In this document: piece by piece, positions 30,139 through 40,625 of the stretch | Layout of the letters: every line of letters starts with the position of its first letter | Position numbering within the stretch: the first letter of the stretch is position 1 | Translations under genes and position numbers: made by a program | Origin: Shinisaurus crocodilurus | Taxonomy: Eukaryota > Chordata > Lepidosauria > Squamata > Shinisauridae | Assembly (NCBI GenBank): GCA_021292165.1 | Contig: CM037878.1 | Span: 7,308,857-7,372,856 of the forward strand | DNA: 64,000 nt | Reading direction: 5' to 3' | The notes under the pieces: model-generated | Told to the model about the DNA's origin: nothing | What the model saw: the letters and a program-made list of their open reading frames with translations, nothing else | Databases searched by the model: none

Positions 30139-30615
30139 GACTGCCGTCTCCCAAAGCAGTTACTTTATTCCCAACTCAAGGATGGAAAGCGGAATATCGG
30201 TGGTCAATATAAGAGGTTTAAAGATGTTCATAAGGCTAATCTAAAAAAATGCAATATAAACATCGAAGACTGGGAAGCTCTGGCCCATGAACGATCTAAC
30301 TGGAGGTCGGCCTTTCACAAAGGCTCTATGGACTTTGAAGAAGCCCGAGTGCAAGGTGAAAGGGAGAAACGTGCTAGGCGAAAAGCACGTCAAATGAATC
30401 CTTTACAGGACCATCTTCCATCTGGTAACCTGTGTCCTCACTGTGGGAAGCTGTGTGGATCTAGAATTGGCCTCCACAGTCACTTACGGACCCATCGCTA
30501 GAGTCTACACAATCTTCTTTAGAATTTTCTTCCTTTTAAAATCTCCTTTTTGTAAATTTTCTTTTCTTTTTTTTCCTTTTTTTTTTTATCCTGGAAGACA
30601 ATCTTACTCGGTCAC
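30139..30615 (+). mobile_element. Non-LTR retrotransposon ORF2 C-terminus with intact frame
   Basis: An open frame of about 120 codons ends at the stop near 30499. It starts RLPKQLLYSQLKDGKR and ends with a CPHCGKLCGSRIGLHSHLRTH zinc-finger-like motif (Cys-x2-Cys ... His-x4-His). Sequences of this kind end the ORF2 of certain vertebrate and invertebrate LINEs. I am not sure of the clade (RTE-like or related). The 3' flank (ctggaagacaatcttactcg, then CTGA repeats) matches 21428-21888. It is 5' truncated. Confidence 0.7.
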
Positions 30616-30699
30616 CTGACTGACTGACAATCCAAGTCCTTTGGCCATCCAAATTGGCCACACCTCATTTGCAAGGAGGGAGGTGGGTGGACCTCTGAG

Positions 30700-30864
30700 C
30701 AGGGCCAGTGCTACCATTAGGCCAACTAGGCAGCCGCCTAGGGCGCAGGGCTAAAGGGGGTGCCAGAAACGCCTTGAAAACAAAATACAGTGCTCTCAAG
30801 TGGGAAGGGGGGCGCTAAATATCTGATCTTGCCTAGGGCACCAAACTGCCTTGCACCGGTCCTG
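30700..30864. mobile_element. hAT MITE, 165 bp, perfect 8-bp target duplication
   Basis: Starts cagggccagtgctaccatta and ends ccttgcaccggtcctg. The duplication cctctgag is at 30692-30699 and 30865-30872. It is the short form of the element at 23281. Confidence 0.9.
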
Positions 30865-30961
30865 CCTCTGAGGGAGAAAGCAAGATGTGGGGTGGATGGG
30901 CTGAACTGGAAGTGGTCTCCCCAATTCAGTTCAAATGTATCTTTTCCTCTCCTGGGACATG

Positions 30962-30966
<5 letters not shown>

Positions 30967-30996
<30 letters not shown>
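30967..30996. repeat. (CA)n microsatellite
   Basis: About 15 uninterrupted CA units. Other simple repeats are (AG)n 15929-15958, (TG)n 44889-44914, (CA)n 62764-62783, (ATT)n 40183-40244 and (AAT/AGT)n 53748-53795. Confidence 0.95.
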
Positions 30997-30997
<1 letters not shown>

Positions 30998-31879
30998 CAT
31001 ACCATGGATGATTTTCTGGTTCACACCCCTGCTACGAGGGGCGTTGCTAGGCAAGAGCCCGCAGGACACCACCCCCAGATCCATTTCCCAGGGCCCTGGA
31101 TCTATTCCACAGAGCCTTGCGTGTCCATTGGTGCCAATAGAAGGGTTTTTTTTTTTCTCAGCTTAATTGCCATGCAAGGGGCAATTTTCAAGGGGGGATG
31201 CAGCTGGGGAGGAAAGGGTCAACCCTCCCCTCTCCACATGCTGTAACATTCACTCACCACCACCAACAACAACAACAACAACACCCCCCAAAAAATCCCT
31301 CCATGGCAATTAAGCTTAGGGAAAACTTTTCTGTTGGTTTGGAATGATTTTGGGCAGGGTACCAATTAACTGAAGAATTAATTTTATTTAAGATGCTCTG
31401 GGGGCAATCTACACCTAACGGTTATTGCAGTACTGGATCGCTTCTGTGACTTGCAGGGCACATGATGCACTCACTTTTCAGTTCCAGGTGCGTTTGTCTT
31501 GCATTTCCGTTCTTCTTTTCTTCCGTAAGTTCCTAGACTACCTTTATTACGATTTTTCCTGTTGTTGCGATTCACTATCGCAGTACGTGGCTGTGTGTGT
31601 TCTCACCGGGCGCTGTCGTTGCCTGTCTCAGTGTGGCTACGAAATTGTCCTAAGCACATCCTGTTAGCCAGTTGTTTTCAAGGGGTGGGGAACGTTCAGC
31701 TTTTGTCTCCCAAGGCTGTGTCGGGGCTTGGGCAAAGCTTTCCTGCCTCTCTCCCTCTCCCCCCGCCCCACGGCTTCTCTCTCTTGCAAAGTGAACTGGA
31801 GAGTCAGTGCTTCCCTTTGAAAAAATAAAGTTGCCCCTTTCAACCCCCTGCCCCAAAGTACGACTAGCTGTAAATGAGC

Positions 31880-32070
31880 CAAAATGCATGTCTACTCAGA
31901 AGGAAATCATATTATCTTCAGTGGCCTTACTCAGAAGTAAATCACATTGATTTCAATGGAGCTTACGCTTGGGAAACTTAGCATGGAAGGAAGACTGGCT
32001 GGGGCATGATGGGAGTTGTAGGCCTCTTTTTTTTTCCTGTCTAAACTTGCATAGGATTGCACCCTCAATG
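31880..32070. mobile_element. MITE fragments
   Basis: 31880-31965 carries the actcagaaggaaatcat/actcagaagtaaatcac palindrome. It is followed by a half copy of the CCTATGCAAGTTTAGACAG family (31990-32070: gctggggcatgatgggag, then cctgtctaaacttgcatagg). Confidence 0.6.
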
Positions 32071-32079
32071 TCTGATGGT

Positions 32080-32980
32080 CCGCCTAAATTTAAATTACTT
32101 AAACCATTAAAATCTAATGGTCACAGCAAATGCGGTCGCTTCTCTCTCTATGGTAAAAGAAGGGATGAGCAAAACAGCTGAGGTTGCACGCATGGATGAG
32201 CGAGACAACAAACGATCAAAATTCTGGAGAAGAAACGACTGGAGGACCCAGGTCTGGTGTCATCCAGGTCCCCGGCCAGCGTACTTTAATGGAAATATTT
32301 CAATAAAGGGTGGTCTTTATTTTCATAAACTTTAAACACCTGGAACTCTGTTCAGTGGAATCCAACTCTCTAACCATAGAGGTCTTATTTAAAGACACAA
32401 GGGAGTCTTTCTCCCTTTGCCACTTCAAATATTATGTCCCGGGGAAGGTTGTTATTGCTGGCTTTTTGGCCGGTGGAATTTAAAAATATATGTTCAGCAG
32501 ATGGACTGAGGTCTTTCTACTTCGGTTTACTTTTATTTAAAAAAAGCAACAACCCAGCTTGCCTTCTTCACCAGATTGGAAGGCCAAATGTTCAAAAGAG
32601 GAACAAGCTATAATTGACACACAAAAACACATATAACAAAGTCCTGAGAGGGCATTGCTGTTTTTAACTGGAAAGCTGCCTTGAGATCCTGCAGCAACGG
32701 GCAAGGAGGCACCTAATTCTCTCTCAGCCATCTGGTTTTCTCTTCAGATTACTCCCAAGTTTCTTTCTCCCCTGTGACATTCTGGACGTGTAATTCCCAT
32801 TGTGCAGTGGAGCACCTTATGGTGTCCGTTCGGCAGATGAAAGGAAGAAACCCACTTAAATGGGTTATTAAATTGACCGCAACTTTATTCATTTTGAATA
32901 GGATTGGCCGAGGCATAGGGCGTGGATCCTGCCATTGGGCAGCCCAGCTGCTGTCCGATTTTCCTTCCCGGTCCGCCCAC
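32080..32980. other. No gene recognised
   Basis: Moderately AT-rich sequence without matching repeats elsewhere in the window and without a convincing open frame or splice-bounded exon. It may be unique intergenic DNA. Confidence 0.4.
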
Positions 32981-33004
32981 CAGGAGTGTTGGTGGTGGTT
33001 GTGG

Positions 33005-33355
33005 ATGCCAGGCAGATGGCTGTCCAGCCATGTCTTGAATGCCTCCAGTCACTGTGGGAGAACCCACCACCTCCCTGGGTAGTTGGTTCCATTGGTGTAT
33101 TGCTCTAACAGTCAGGAGGTTTTTCCTGATGTCCAGGCGGAATCTGGCTTCCTGTAACTTGAGCCCATTATTCCGTGTCCTGCAAACTGGGATGATTGAG
33201 AAGAGATCCTGGCTGGCCCTCCTCTGTGTGACAACCTTTCAAGTACTCGAAGAGCATCATCATGTCTCCCCTCAGTCTTCTCTTCTGAAGGCTAAACATG
33301 CCCATTTCCTTCCGTCTCTCCTCATAGAGCTTTGTTTCCAGTCCCCTGATCTGGG
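33005..33355 (-). mobile_element. CR1 LINE, distal ORF2 fragment
   Basis: The complement encodes the [20 protein letters not shown] block and the gtgggttctcccacagtg region. The 3' terminal repeat is missing on the left and the 5' end is truncated on the right. Confidence 0.8.
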
Positions 33356-33453
33356 TGGATGTGGCACCAAGACCAGGGCATCATGGTGGTTGTGAGCTTG
33401 TCACATCTGGGGTGGAAGGAAAGGGGTTCACGTTAGCGGTCTGCGCCTTGGTG

Positions 33454-33553
33454 GACCTCTCAGGGATGCTTTGACTTGGATTCCTGCACTGAGCAGGGGG
33501 TTGGACTCGAAGGTTTGATAGGCGCCTTCCAACTCTGCTATTCTATGATTCTA
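33454..33553 (+). mobile_element. CR1 LINE 3' end
   Basis: Carries gatgctttgacttggattcc, gagcagggggttggactcga and ends ttctatgattcta. It lies 100 bp from the oppositely oriented CR1 fragment at 33005. Confidence 0.85.
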
Positions 33554-33559
33554 AGGGGT

Positions 33560-34780
33560 TCCCACCGCAGGGAATCCATCTCCCATACAATTCTACCAGA
33601 ACGGTCCCGCATACAGAGATCAACTCATTTACATGGACAAATCTTGCAATGGGGAAGGCGAAAACCCTGCCCCCCCCCCACTTGCCAGTTGGAAGGCAGG
33701 TAAAATTCCTTCGCAGCCCCGATAACCAGCGACTAATTTTTGTCCTCCGCAAGATCTACTATTACCAGGGGTGGCTGGGTGGGGAAGTCGGCGACAGCAA
33801 TGGTCCCGTCCCATCCTGTGAGGCCTCGCTTTATGGGCCTCAGGCAGACCAGAGTGGGGACAGGGACGATTCAGCTGTAGGGCCCTAATAATAATCAGCC
33901 CACCCATGAGTTCCTTTGACCTAAATCAGAGGTGGGTGACACATGGCCCACAGACCACGTGCAGCCACCCACTCCCACCTTTTTTTGCAGCTGCCGCAGT
34001 GCCAAATTTACCGACAAAATTTGGCAGTGGCAAAAAAAAAAAAAAGCTGTGTGATTTTGTTCTGAAACGAGGCGCATGAGGCACAAAATTGCACTCCCCA
34101 GAGGCAGGGGTGTAGCCCCCGGTTTGTTCCAGGGGAGGAAACGGACCCCTGACCTAAATGGAATTATAAGTCCATCTCTTGCATTTCTGCGTTCCAGTCA
34201 GGAAGTGGGAAAAAGCCAAGCAACTGCTGCAGAATCTGCAGGATGGCAACGCGGATGATGGATGAGAGCGATTTATCTCCCCCCTCGCTTGGTTTGGACT
34301 CCTGTATGGAAATACGGTGTGCGAGGGTGCGTTTCCAAAGCTGACTGTGCGCAATCCTTTCCACCACTCCTCCCCACAGAAAAAGCATGGCTCAGCAAAA
34401 GGGAAAAAGAATGAATAAGACATCTGATGACTTGGACGGGGGGTTTTTTTTTTCTTCCCCCTCTTCCCCCTAGAATGCAGACTTTGAGAGGGTCAAAGGA
34501 TAACCTAATCTAGGCCCGCACACATTGTGCCCCTCCCTCACGCCAAACAGAGCCCACCAGGCCCTTGGTGAACCGTCATGCCCGGTGTGCAAAAAGTGGA
34601 TCTGACGACGTCGGCTCTTCTCCACACCACGCACGTTTCTGCCATAACGGATGTGTTGGTCTTTAAGGTGCCACAAGGCTCTTCGTTTGTTTTTCCTGCA
34701 ACAGTCTTAACAGGGCAACCAGTGCCGGCTCCAGGTTTCTCATGGCCCTTTGGCAAGATGCTGTCAATGGGTCTCCTCCC
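33560..34780. other. No gene recognised
   Basis: Mixed-composition sequence with C-runs and an A-run at 34030-34043. No repeat shared with the rest of the window was noticed, except a possible MITE start near 34110. Short open frames here lack splice or domain support. Confidence 0.4.
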
Positions 34781-34787
34781 TCTACAC

Positions 34788-34922
34788 CAGTGTTTTCCAA
34801 CCTTGGGTCCCCAGATGTTTTTGGCCTACAACTCCCAGCATGCCCCAGCCAGCTACGCTGGCTGGGGCATGCTGGGAGTTGTAGGCCAAAAACATCTGGG
34901 GACCCAAGGTTGGAGAACACTG
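34788..34922. mobile_element. Palindromic hAT MITE, 135 bp, unmatched flanks
   Basis: A complete hairpin with ends cagtgttttccaacc and complement. The flanks ctctacac and ctcgagag do not match, unlike most copies, so one side may have been exchanged. Confidence 0.88.
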
Positions 34923-35047
34923 CTCGAGAGGCAGGGGAACAAGCAGGTTTATTTATTTATTTATTTATTATATTTATACCCCACCTTTTTTCCCTGCAAG
35001 GAACCCAAGGCGGCTTACATAATCCTCCTCCTCCTCCTCCTCCTCCT

Positions 35048-35502
35048 CTCATCACTGCCTTCATTGTGTCCCAAACAACAGCTTCAGAGCAGACTCCCGA
35101 ATCATTAAACAACCAAATCTCTCGCATGTCCTTTTCTATCTTTGCTATAATATATTTATGCTGTAAAATCTTACAGCATAAATATATTCAATCTCCAACT
35201 CCTTGCTTCTCTATAATCCTTCTTTATTTTAACATCCATATTAACTATAGCATGATCCGAAACTTTTATAACACCTATTTCTGAACTCCTCACTCTTGAC
35301 ATCAGGGACTTGGAAACAAAAATATAATCTATCCTAGAAAAGTTCTTCGTGGCTGGTGAATAATACGTATACCCTCTTTCCAATCCCTTTACCCCTCTCC
35401 AAACATCAACCAGTCCTTCCTTATTAATTATTTTATTTAATACCGTTATATTATTTCTCTTCTCTTGTCCTGTCGGATTTGATTTATCAATATTTTTGTC
35501 CA
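35048..35502 (-). mobile_element. L1 LINE endonuclease fragment
   Basis: The - strand frame ending near 35171 encodes the C-terminal part of an AP-type endonuclease: NFSRIDYIFVSKSL followed by VSDHAIV, the SDH motif that ends this domain in L1. Both ends are truncated, with no tail or poly(A), so a filler or repair origin is possible. Confidence 0.75.
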
Positions 35503-35536
35503 TCACCTAGTGAGTTTCATGGCCGAGCGGGGACTA

Positions 35537-35948
35537 GTTGGTTTTGACCTTTAAAACCCTATACGGCTCCGGACCAGTCTATTTCAAGGAGCGTCTCCAG
35601 CAACACCAAGTGGGCCGCTCAACAAAATCTGCCACGGACGGCCTTCTCCTTGTCCCCTCAGCCAGAGCAGCTAGACTGGTGGGGACGAGGAAGAGGGCCT
35701 TTTCTGTGGCGGCCCCCGTACTGTGGAACTCCCTCCCTAGTGACCTCCGCCATGCCCCCTCTCTGCTGAGCTTCCGCCGCTCATTAAAAAACCTGGCTGT
35801 TCAGGCGGGAATATGGGGTGGGTTAAGATTTTAAAATTTTTATACTGTTTTACATGTATTTCATTGTTTTTATTCTATGTACATCGCCCAGGGTGGCCGG
35901 TTGCCGGCTAGATGGGCGATAAATGAATAAATAAATAAATAAATAAAT
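35537..35948 (+). mobile_element. L2-like LINE 3' end
   Basis: Encodes the end of ORF2 (TFKTLYGSGPVYFKERLQQHQ, RKRAFSVAAPVLWNSLPSDL), then a tail with gttgccggctagatgggcga and (AAAT)n. It is about 90% identical by eye to the end of the longer copy at 49920-50785. Confidence 0.85.
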
Positions 35949-36495
35949 AATAGAACCCGGATCTGAGTCCCAGTCCAACACTCTAACCACTACACCACAC
36001 TGGCTCTCTTGCAATGGGGAAGAGGAGGAGCGACTCCAGAGGACTCCTGCCAGGGGGGCCCACTGTCTACCCTCGACGCCGGCCCTGACTGGCAAACCCT
36101 CTGGCTAGAGAGGGTTTTTCACCCATTCCCCACGATACCAGAGCGCAGGCACAACCCAGTGAGATCGGCGGGGCAGTTGATGATCCAGGGGCGGGCAAAT
36201 GGGAAACCTCCCGCACTCGACGTATCATTAATATCGGGAATCCATTTGCTACGAGCCACGGGGACCTTTGATGGTTTTGAGATGCCTTTAAAAGGGTACC
36301 AGGCAGGCAAGTTAATGGAGATAGGCCTATCCGTGGGTATTAGTCACGAGGTCTGTGCGGAGCCTCCTTGTTTAAGGGCAGCAGCAAACCACATTTTCAG
36401 GGGCTGGAGCGCAGCAGTGGGAGACGGACGGCGATGGTCTTCCAGCCCTGCTTGTGTTCTTCCCGGAGGCATCTAGCTGGAAAGCACCACGGCCT

Positions 36496-36630
36496 TCCCC
36501 CATCCCGGTTGCCCTCCAGATGTGTTGGACTACAACTCCCAGCATGCCCCAGCCAGCCCTGCTGGCTGGGGCATGCTGGGAGTTGCAGTCCAACACATCT
36601 GGAGGGCACCGGGATGGGGGGAAAGGCTGG
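36496..36630. mobile_element. Palindromic MITE, CCAGATGTGTTGGACTACAAC family
   Basis: A long hairpin (tgccctccagatgtgttgga and complement) around a cagcatgccccagccagc core. The same family as 16176 and 46199. Confidence 0.75.
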
Positions 36631-37109
36631 AATAGGCCTTTGATCTGATCCAGCACAGTTCTTCTCAGGTTTCGCAACACCGAAAGTCGCCACCTGAGAA
36701 GCCTGGCCTGGCCAGCCAAGACGGCTGGCAGGTTGCCCAGACCCCTGGCTTGAGTGTCCTGCTCCGGTCTGTTCCGCTATTGGATCGTTTGGAGGAGCAC
36801 CGCTCGTATCTCCGGCGGAAAACAGTATCAAGGACGATGCCAGAGACGGGAGGACACATCCCAGATCTGGCCGGGATCCAATGTCCGTAGAGCTGTCGCA
36901 GTCTGGCGCCTTGAAGTGCGTAGGCAACCTACGGAACTCGCCGGCACAAGAGACGCCAACTGGGGATGGCTGCTGAAGGGGACCAGACGGGTCGGTAGAG
37001 AAGCGGTCCAGCCACGGCTACGTGTTGAATAGTGCTGTGTGCCGGGGGAACAAAGGCAGGAGACAGATGCTGCCTCCGGGCTTTGCTTTTGGGCCTCTCA
37101 GTACTGTCT

Positions 37110-37357
37110 GGACGGCCAGTGTGGCGTAGTGGTGAGAGCGTCGGACTGGGACTCGGGAGATCCGGGTTCTAGGCCCCGCTCGGCCATGAAACTCACTGGG
37201 TGACTTTGGGCCAGTCACTGACTCTCAGCCTAACCTACTTCACAGGGTTGTTGTGAGGATAAAACGGAGAGGAGGAGGAGGAGGATTGTGTAAGCCACCT
37301 TGGGTTCCTTGCGGGGAAAAAGGCGGGGTATAAATATAATAAATAAATTTTTAAAAA
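37110..37357 (+). repeat. Sauria-type SINE
   Basis: Full copy with head ggccagtgtggcgtagtggt, body and a tail ending aataaataaatttttaaaaa. Confidence 0.88.
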
Positions 37358-37387
37358 TAAAATGTAGGAGGCTGCAAATGCAGAGCG

Positions 37388-37590
37388 GGAGGGGCCATGG
37401 CTCGGTGGCGGAGCCCCCGCTTTGCATGCAGAAGGTCCCGGGTTCGATCCCCGGCAGCATCTCTGGGCAGGGCTAGAAAAACTCATGCCCGAAACCCTGG
37501 AGAGCCGCGGCTGCCGGTCAGTGTCGACAAAACTGGGCTAGATGGACCAAGCAGGGGCTGACTCGGATGCCATAAGGCGGCTTCGGATGT
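37388..37590 (+). repeat. tRNA-Ala-like SINE, well preserved
   Basis: The head is the closest to tRNA-Ala in the window (gctttgcatgcagaaggtcc, gggttcgatccccgg). The body is gagccgcggctgccggtcag and the end is ctgggctagatggaccaagc. It is not called a tRNA gene because the anticodon arm is altered and the SINE body follows directly. Confidence 0.8.
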
Positions 37591-37919
37591 TGCTGCATTC
37601 CAGAGTGCTGGGCAAGAATATGGGCATCTGGTCTGATCCAAAAGGGTTGCTCTTCTGTCCGTCTCATGCCTTCACCTGTCCCGCCACCCACCCCAACCCT
37701 CCCTCTCCCTCATCCTTCGCAAGACGACCTTGCAATCCCACCCCCCACCCCCCATGACCACTTAGTAACCAGCACTCTCTCTTCACTCCTCCGCTGCCAC
37801 CAACCCCCTTTGAGGTAACTTATTCAATCCACTCACTTTGATTTTTTAAAAATGAAGCGAGTTTCATCGATTACGATTTAGGGTAGGGAAATAGATGAGG
37901 TTATTATGAGATCCTAAAC

Positions 37920-38055
37920 CAGGGCTCTTCAATCTTGGGTCCCCAGATGTTGCTGGACGACAGCTCCCAGAATCCCTTGCCATTAGCCATGCTGGCTGGG
38001 TATGCTGGGAGATGTAGGCCAGCAACATCTGGGGACCCAAGGTTGGAGAGCCCTG
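37920..38055. mobile_element. Diverged palindromic hAT MITE
   Basis: Ends cagggctcttcaatcttggg and ggttggagagccctg. The flanks tcctaaac and tcctaacc agree at 7 of 8. The hairpin is an older or sister version of the CAGTGTTCTCC family. Confidence 0.75.
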
Positions 38056-38544
38056 TCCTAACCCCCCCCCCCTCTCTCCCCCACTCCTTCCTCCGCTCTC
38101 ATACTTACTGCTGGGGCTTCGCCCGTGCGCAGGGGCACGGCAGTCCGCCTGTTATCTCCGCCTGTGAGGATGCCCGGAAAAGCCTCGCCTGCTACATTTC
38201 CGTCTAAAATGCAGCCTAAAGACACAAGAGCCTTGCCCACGAGAAGAGCGGGCAACTAGGGAGCAGTTCAACACCTTTGTATGAAAGCAACAGCACTTCT
38301 GCCCTCCTGTGTGTGTCCGGTTATCCGAATGGGTTATCATCGGATTACGGTAGCTGACATGTTTTCTACCGGGGCACCGGAGCTTCAACGGGGGGGGGGG
38401 GAGTGTAGCAGCTGAGACACGCCCCTTCCCCATCACCCTGCCTGGAAAAGCCTCACCTGCTATATTTCTGCTTTCATGGGTGTGACACGGAGGCCGCTTG
38501 GGCAGGGATTGTGCTGTTCGTGCAGTGGCGCGCAACAACTAAAG

Positions 38545-38654
38545 CAGTAGTTCTCCAAGCTTGGGTCCCCAGATGTTTTTGGCCTACAACTCCCAGCATG
38601 CCCCAGCCAGCGTAGGCCAAAAAACATCTGGGGACCCAAGCTTGGAGAACACTG
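38545..38654. mobile_element. Palindromic hAT MITE, shortened (donor locus)
   Basis: Ends cagtagttctccaagc and cttggagaacactg, with the right loop side deleted. The flanks aactaaag and cactaaag agree at 7 of 8. The right part of this MITE plus 237 bp of its right flank (to 38891) is repeated at about 62470-62758. Confidence 0.88.
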
Positions 38655-38891
38655 CACTAAAGGTACAGGAGTGTTTCCTGTTTCTATAGTGACGGTTGCC
38701 GCCGCCCTCTGTCCTATTTCTCCAGCACCTGGCGGGGCGGCAGCAAGATAGGCTGCCTCTGAATAAGGAGGTTGCGTTCTTAGCAAATCAAGGCTGTCCC
38801 TCGGGCCACAACTCGCTGTGGCAGCGCACGTGCTTGGCACGCGAAGGCCCAGCGTCGTTCCGCTCCTGATATTTTCTGCACAATGGGGGTC
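38655..38891 (+). repeat. Segment duplicated at 62522-62758
   Basis: From cactaaaggtacaggagtgt to gcacaatgggggtc, nearly identical to 62522-62758. It differs by a 3-base gcc unit and a few substitutions. It contains ggtgctggagaaat-type sequence on the - strand but no recognised gene. Confidence 0.92.
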
Positions 38892-39251
38892 AGGGAGCAG
38901 GTGGTGGAAAGGAGCTTCGCCAGAGGTCCCGTTGAGCTGCTGCCGGCCAGCGAAGGTAGCCGTGCGCTTGACGGACAGATAGCCTGACACACACACCCCG
39001 TATAGGGCGGCTATTTGTGTTTACGCCCGAGTGCCGAAAGACGCATAGGCGGGCCGGCCGGCCTCACATCTGCAGGCCTGGGGGGGCAGCTCAAACCAGG
39101 CCACGGACCTGCTCCAAAGTACTCACTGCTGACCTCCTGGATACACTGATACAGGACGAGGTGGAAGAATTCGACGCCGTACTGCTGCAGGTATTGGTGG
39201 TGGGTCATGTGCTAATACTTCTGCATGTTCTTTTCGTCCCTTATTTTTTTT

Positions 39252-39943
39252 AATTTATTTTATTTATTTATTTCATTTATACCCCGCTCTTCAGCCAGAA
39301 AAGGCTCTCAGAGCGGCTTACACAAATTAATAATAAGACAGTCCCTGCCCTCAGGCTCACAATCTAAAAGACATGAACACCAAACATCAAGGAACACTGA
39401 ATATAGTATTTAAAAAAAAATAATCTACAGAATATAAGAACAACAATACAAGTTAAAAAATATTAAAAAAAAAAAATACAACAGAAATAATTACAGATAC
39501 CAACAAACAAACAAACAAACAAAGGCAGGAGCAGCAGCAGCCTTTGTAGCTGGAGTCAGTCGGGCCCCACCCTCCCTGGCCAGGTGTGATGAGCCAGGGA
39601 AGCAGGGACCAGGTCTTGCAGGACTCACAGCTAGATGGTCTCCAGGCACCTTCAGCAGCAGCAGCTTTTGTAGCTGGAGTCAGTCAGGCACCACTCTCCC
39701 TGGCCAGGTGTAATGAAGCAGGGACCAGGTCTTGCAGGACTCACAGCTAGATGGTCTCTAGGCACCTTCAGCAGCAGCAGCTTTTGTAGCTGGAATCAAT
39801 CAGGCACCACTCTCCCTGGCCAGGTGTAATGAAGCAGGGACCAGGTCTTGCAGGACTCACAGCTAGATGGTCTCCAGGCACCTTCAGCAGGAGCAGCTTT
39901 TGTAGCTGGAGTCAGTCAGGCACCACCCTCCCTGGCCAGGTGT
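39252..39943 (-). mobile_element. Retroelement with 14-bp target duplication and internal 116-bp tandem repeats
   Basis: The target duplication cccttatttttttt is identical at 39238-39251 and 39944-39957. On the - strand the 3' end carries a LINE-type tail (gtgtaagccgctctgagagc, ctgaagagcggggtataaat). The 5' part is a tandem array. The long duplication shows target-primed retrotransposition. Confidence 0.82.
39527..39943. repeat. Tandem repeat, unit 116 bp, about 3.5 copies
   Basis: Successive tttgtagctgga starts are at 39543, 39667, 39783 and 39899, giving spacings of 124, 116 and 116. The first unit has an extra 8 bases. Each unit includes caggtcttgcaggactcaca and ctccctggccaggtgt. It lies wholly inside the retroelement at 39252. 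Confidence 0.92.
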
Positions 39944-39983
39944 CCCTTATTTTTTTTCACCTCCTCCTGCATGTTCTTATACA

Positions 39984-40182
39984 GCAGGGCCCGGGAACCT
40001 AAGGCCTGGCAGCCAAATCCAGCCCTCCTGTGGTCCCAATCCGGCCCTCCAGAGTGCTTCAGACAGCCATGCTCCCTCCCCCCCCAACCACCACTTGTTT
40101 CCTGGTTCCCAGGCTTTCACACATCCCCCCGCCCTTCTAAAAGGTTGAAATGCCTCTCCGAAGGCCTAGTTAGAAGCTACAA

Positions 40183-40245
<63 letters not shown>

Positions 40246-40350
40246 TGCATTTTCTGTATTGGGGGGGCACCACTGGAATGCCCCCCCCCCGAGAGCTTTT
40301 CCGAACTGGAATGGGATTCGGCCCTCGAGCGGCACGAGGTCCCTCCCCGC
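39984..40350. mobile_element. hAT-like MITE with internal (ATT)n
   Basis: Starts cagggcccgggaacctaagg. Its interior matches the 14228 and 17482 copies (cccttctaaaaggttgaaat, cggccctcgag). An (ATT)n run of about 20 units (40183-40244) has grown inside it. The right end is unclear. Confidence 0.5.
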
Positions 40351-40625
40351 TGTTGGAGAGGTCTGTGGAATTCTGCATGGTGTAGAGAAAGTGGGCAGAG
40401 AACCTCTGGTGTTACCAGACAAGGCTTCCATCACGCAATCGCACGGCCTCATCCACAGAAATTTAGAGGGGGTGGTGGTCCAGATGTCGTCATCTGCCAT
40501 TTGTGGTCCTCCTAAGTTCTCTCACCACCCTCCACCAGTTTTCTGCTTGGCCACGGTGTGAATGGAAGACAGGACCAGAGAGGCCTTGGGTCTGACCCAG
40601 CAAGGCTCCTCTTAGGCTCTTAGGC

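Larger units (their letters stand above)
34950..36007 (-). repeat. Sauria-type SINE split by L1 and L2 fragments
   Basis: SINE pieces in order are the tail and body (34950-35047), a short middle (about 35503-35536, gtgagtttcatggccgagcg) and the head (35949-36007, ending cactggctctc). An L1 fragment replaces the SINE part between the first two pieces, and an L2 3' end sits between the last two. Confidence 0.8.
39127..39983 (-). pseudogene. Decayed exon-like segment of an unrecognised gene
   Basis: Excluding the inserted retroelement (39252-39957 with one duplication copy), the - strand reads YKNMQEEVKK, a one-base frameshift, RDEKNMQKY, a stop, then MTHHQYLQQYGVEFFHLVLY and QCIQEVS. It ends at a good donor-like gtgagt (complement of 39121-39126). 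The amino-acid composition looks like real coding sequence, but I do not recognise the family. The upstream side is cut at 39984 by a hAT-like MITE. The frameshift, stop and insertion make it non-functional, if it was ever an exon. Confidence 0.35.

Noticed and set aside
37388..37460. tRNA-Ala gene
   Set aside because: The promoter boxes are good, but the sequence runs into a SINE body shared by several dispersed copies and the cloverleaf is not preserved.
39527..39943. CRISPR-like array
   Set aside because: Whole 116-bp units are tandemly repeated without unique spacers, and the context is a vertebrate retroelement.
40177..40500. Protein with a long Asn or Leu run
   Set aside because: It is the translation of an (ATT)n microsatellite inside a MITE.
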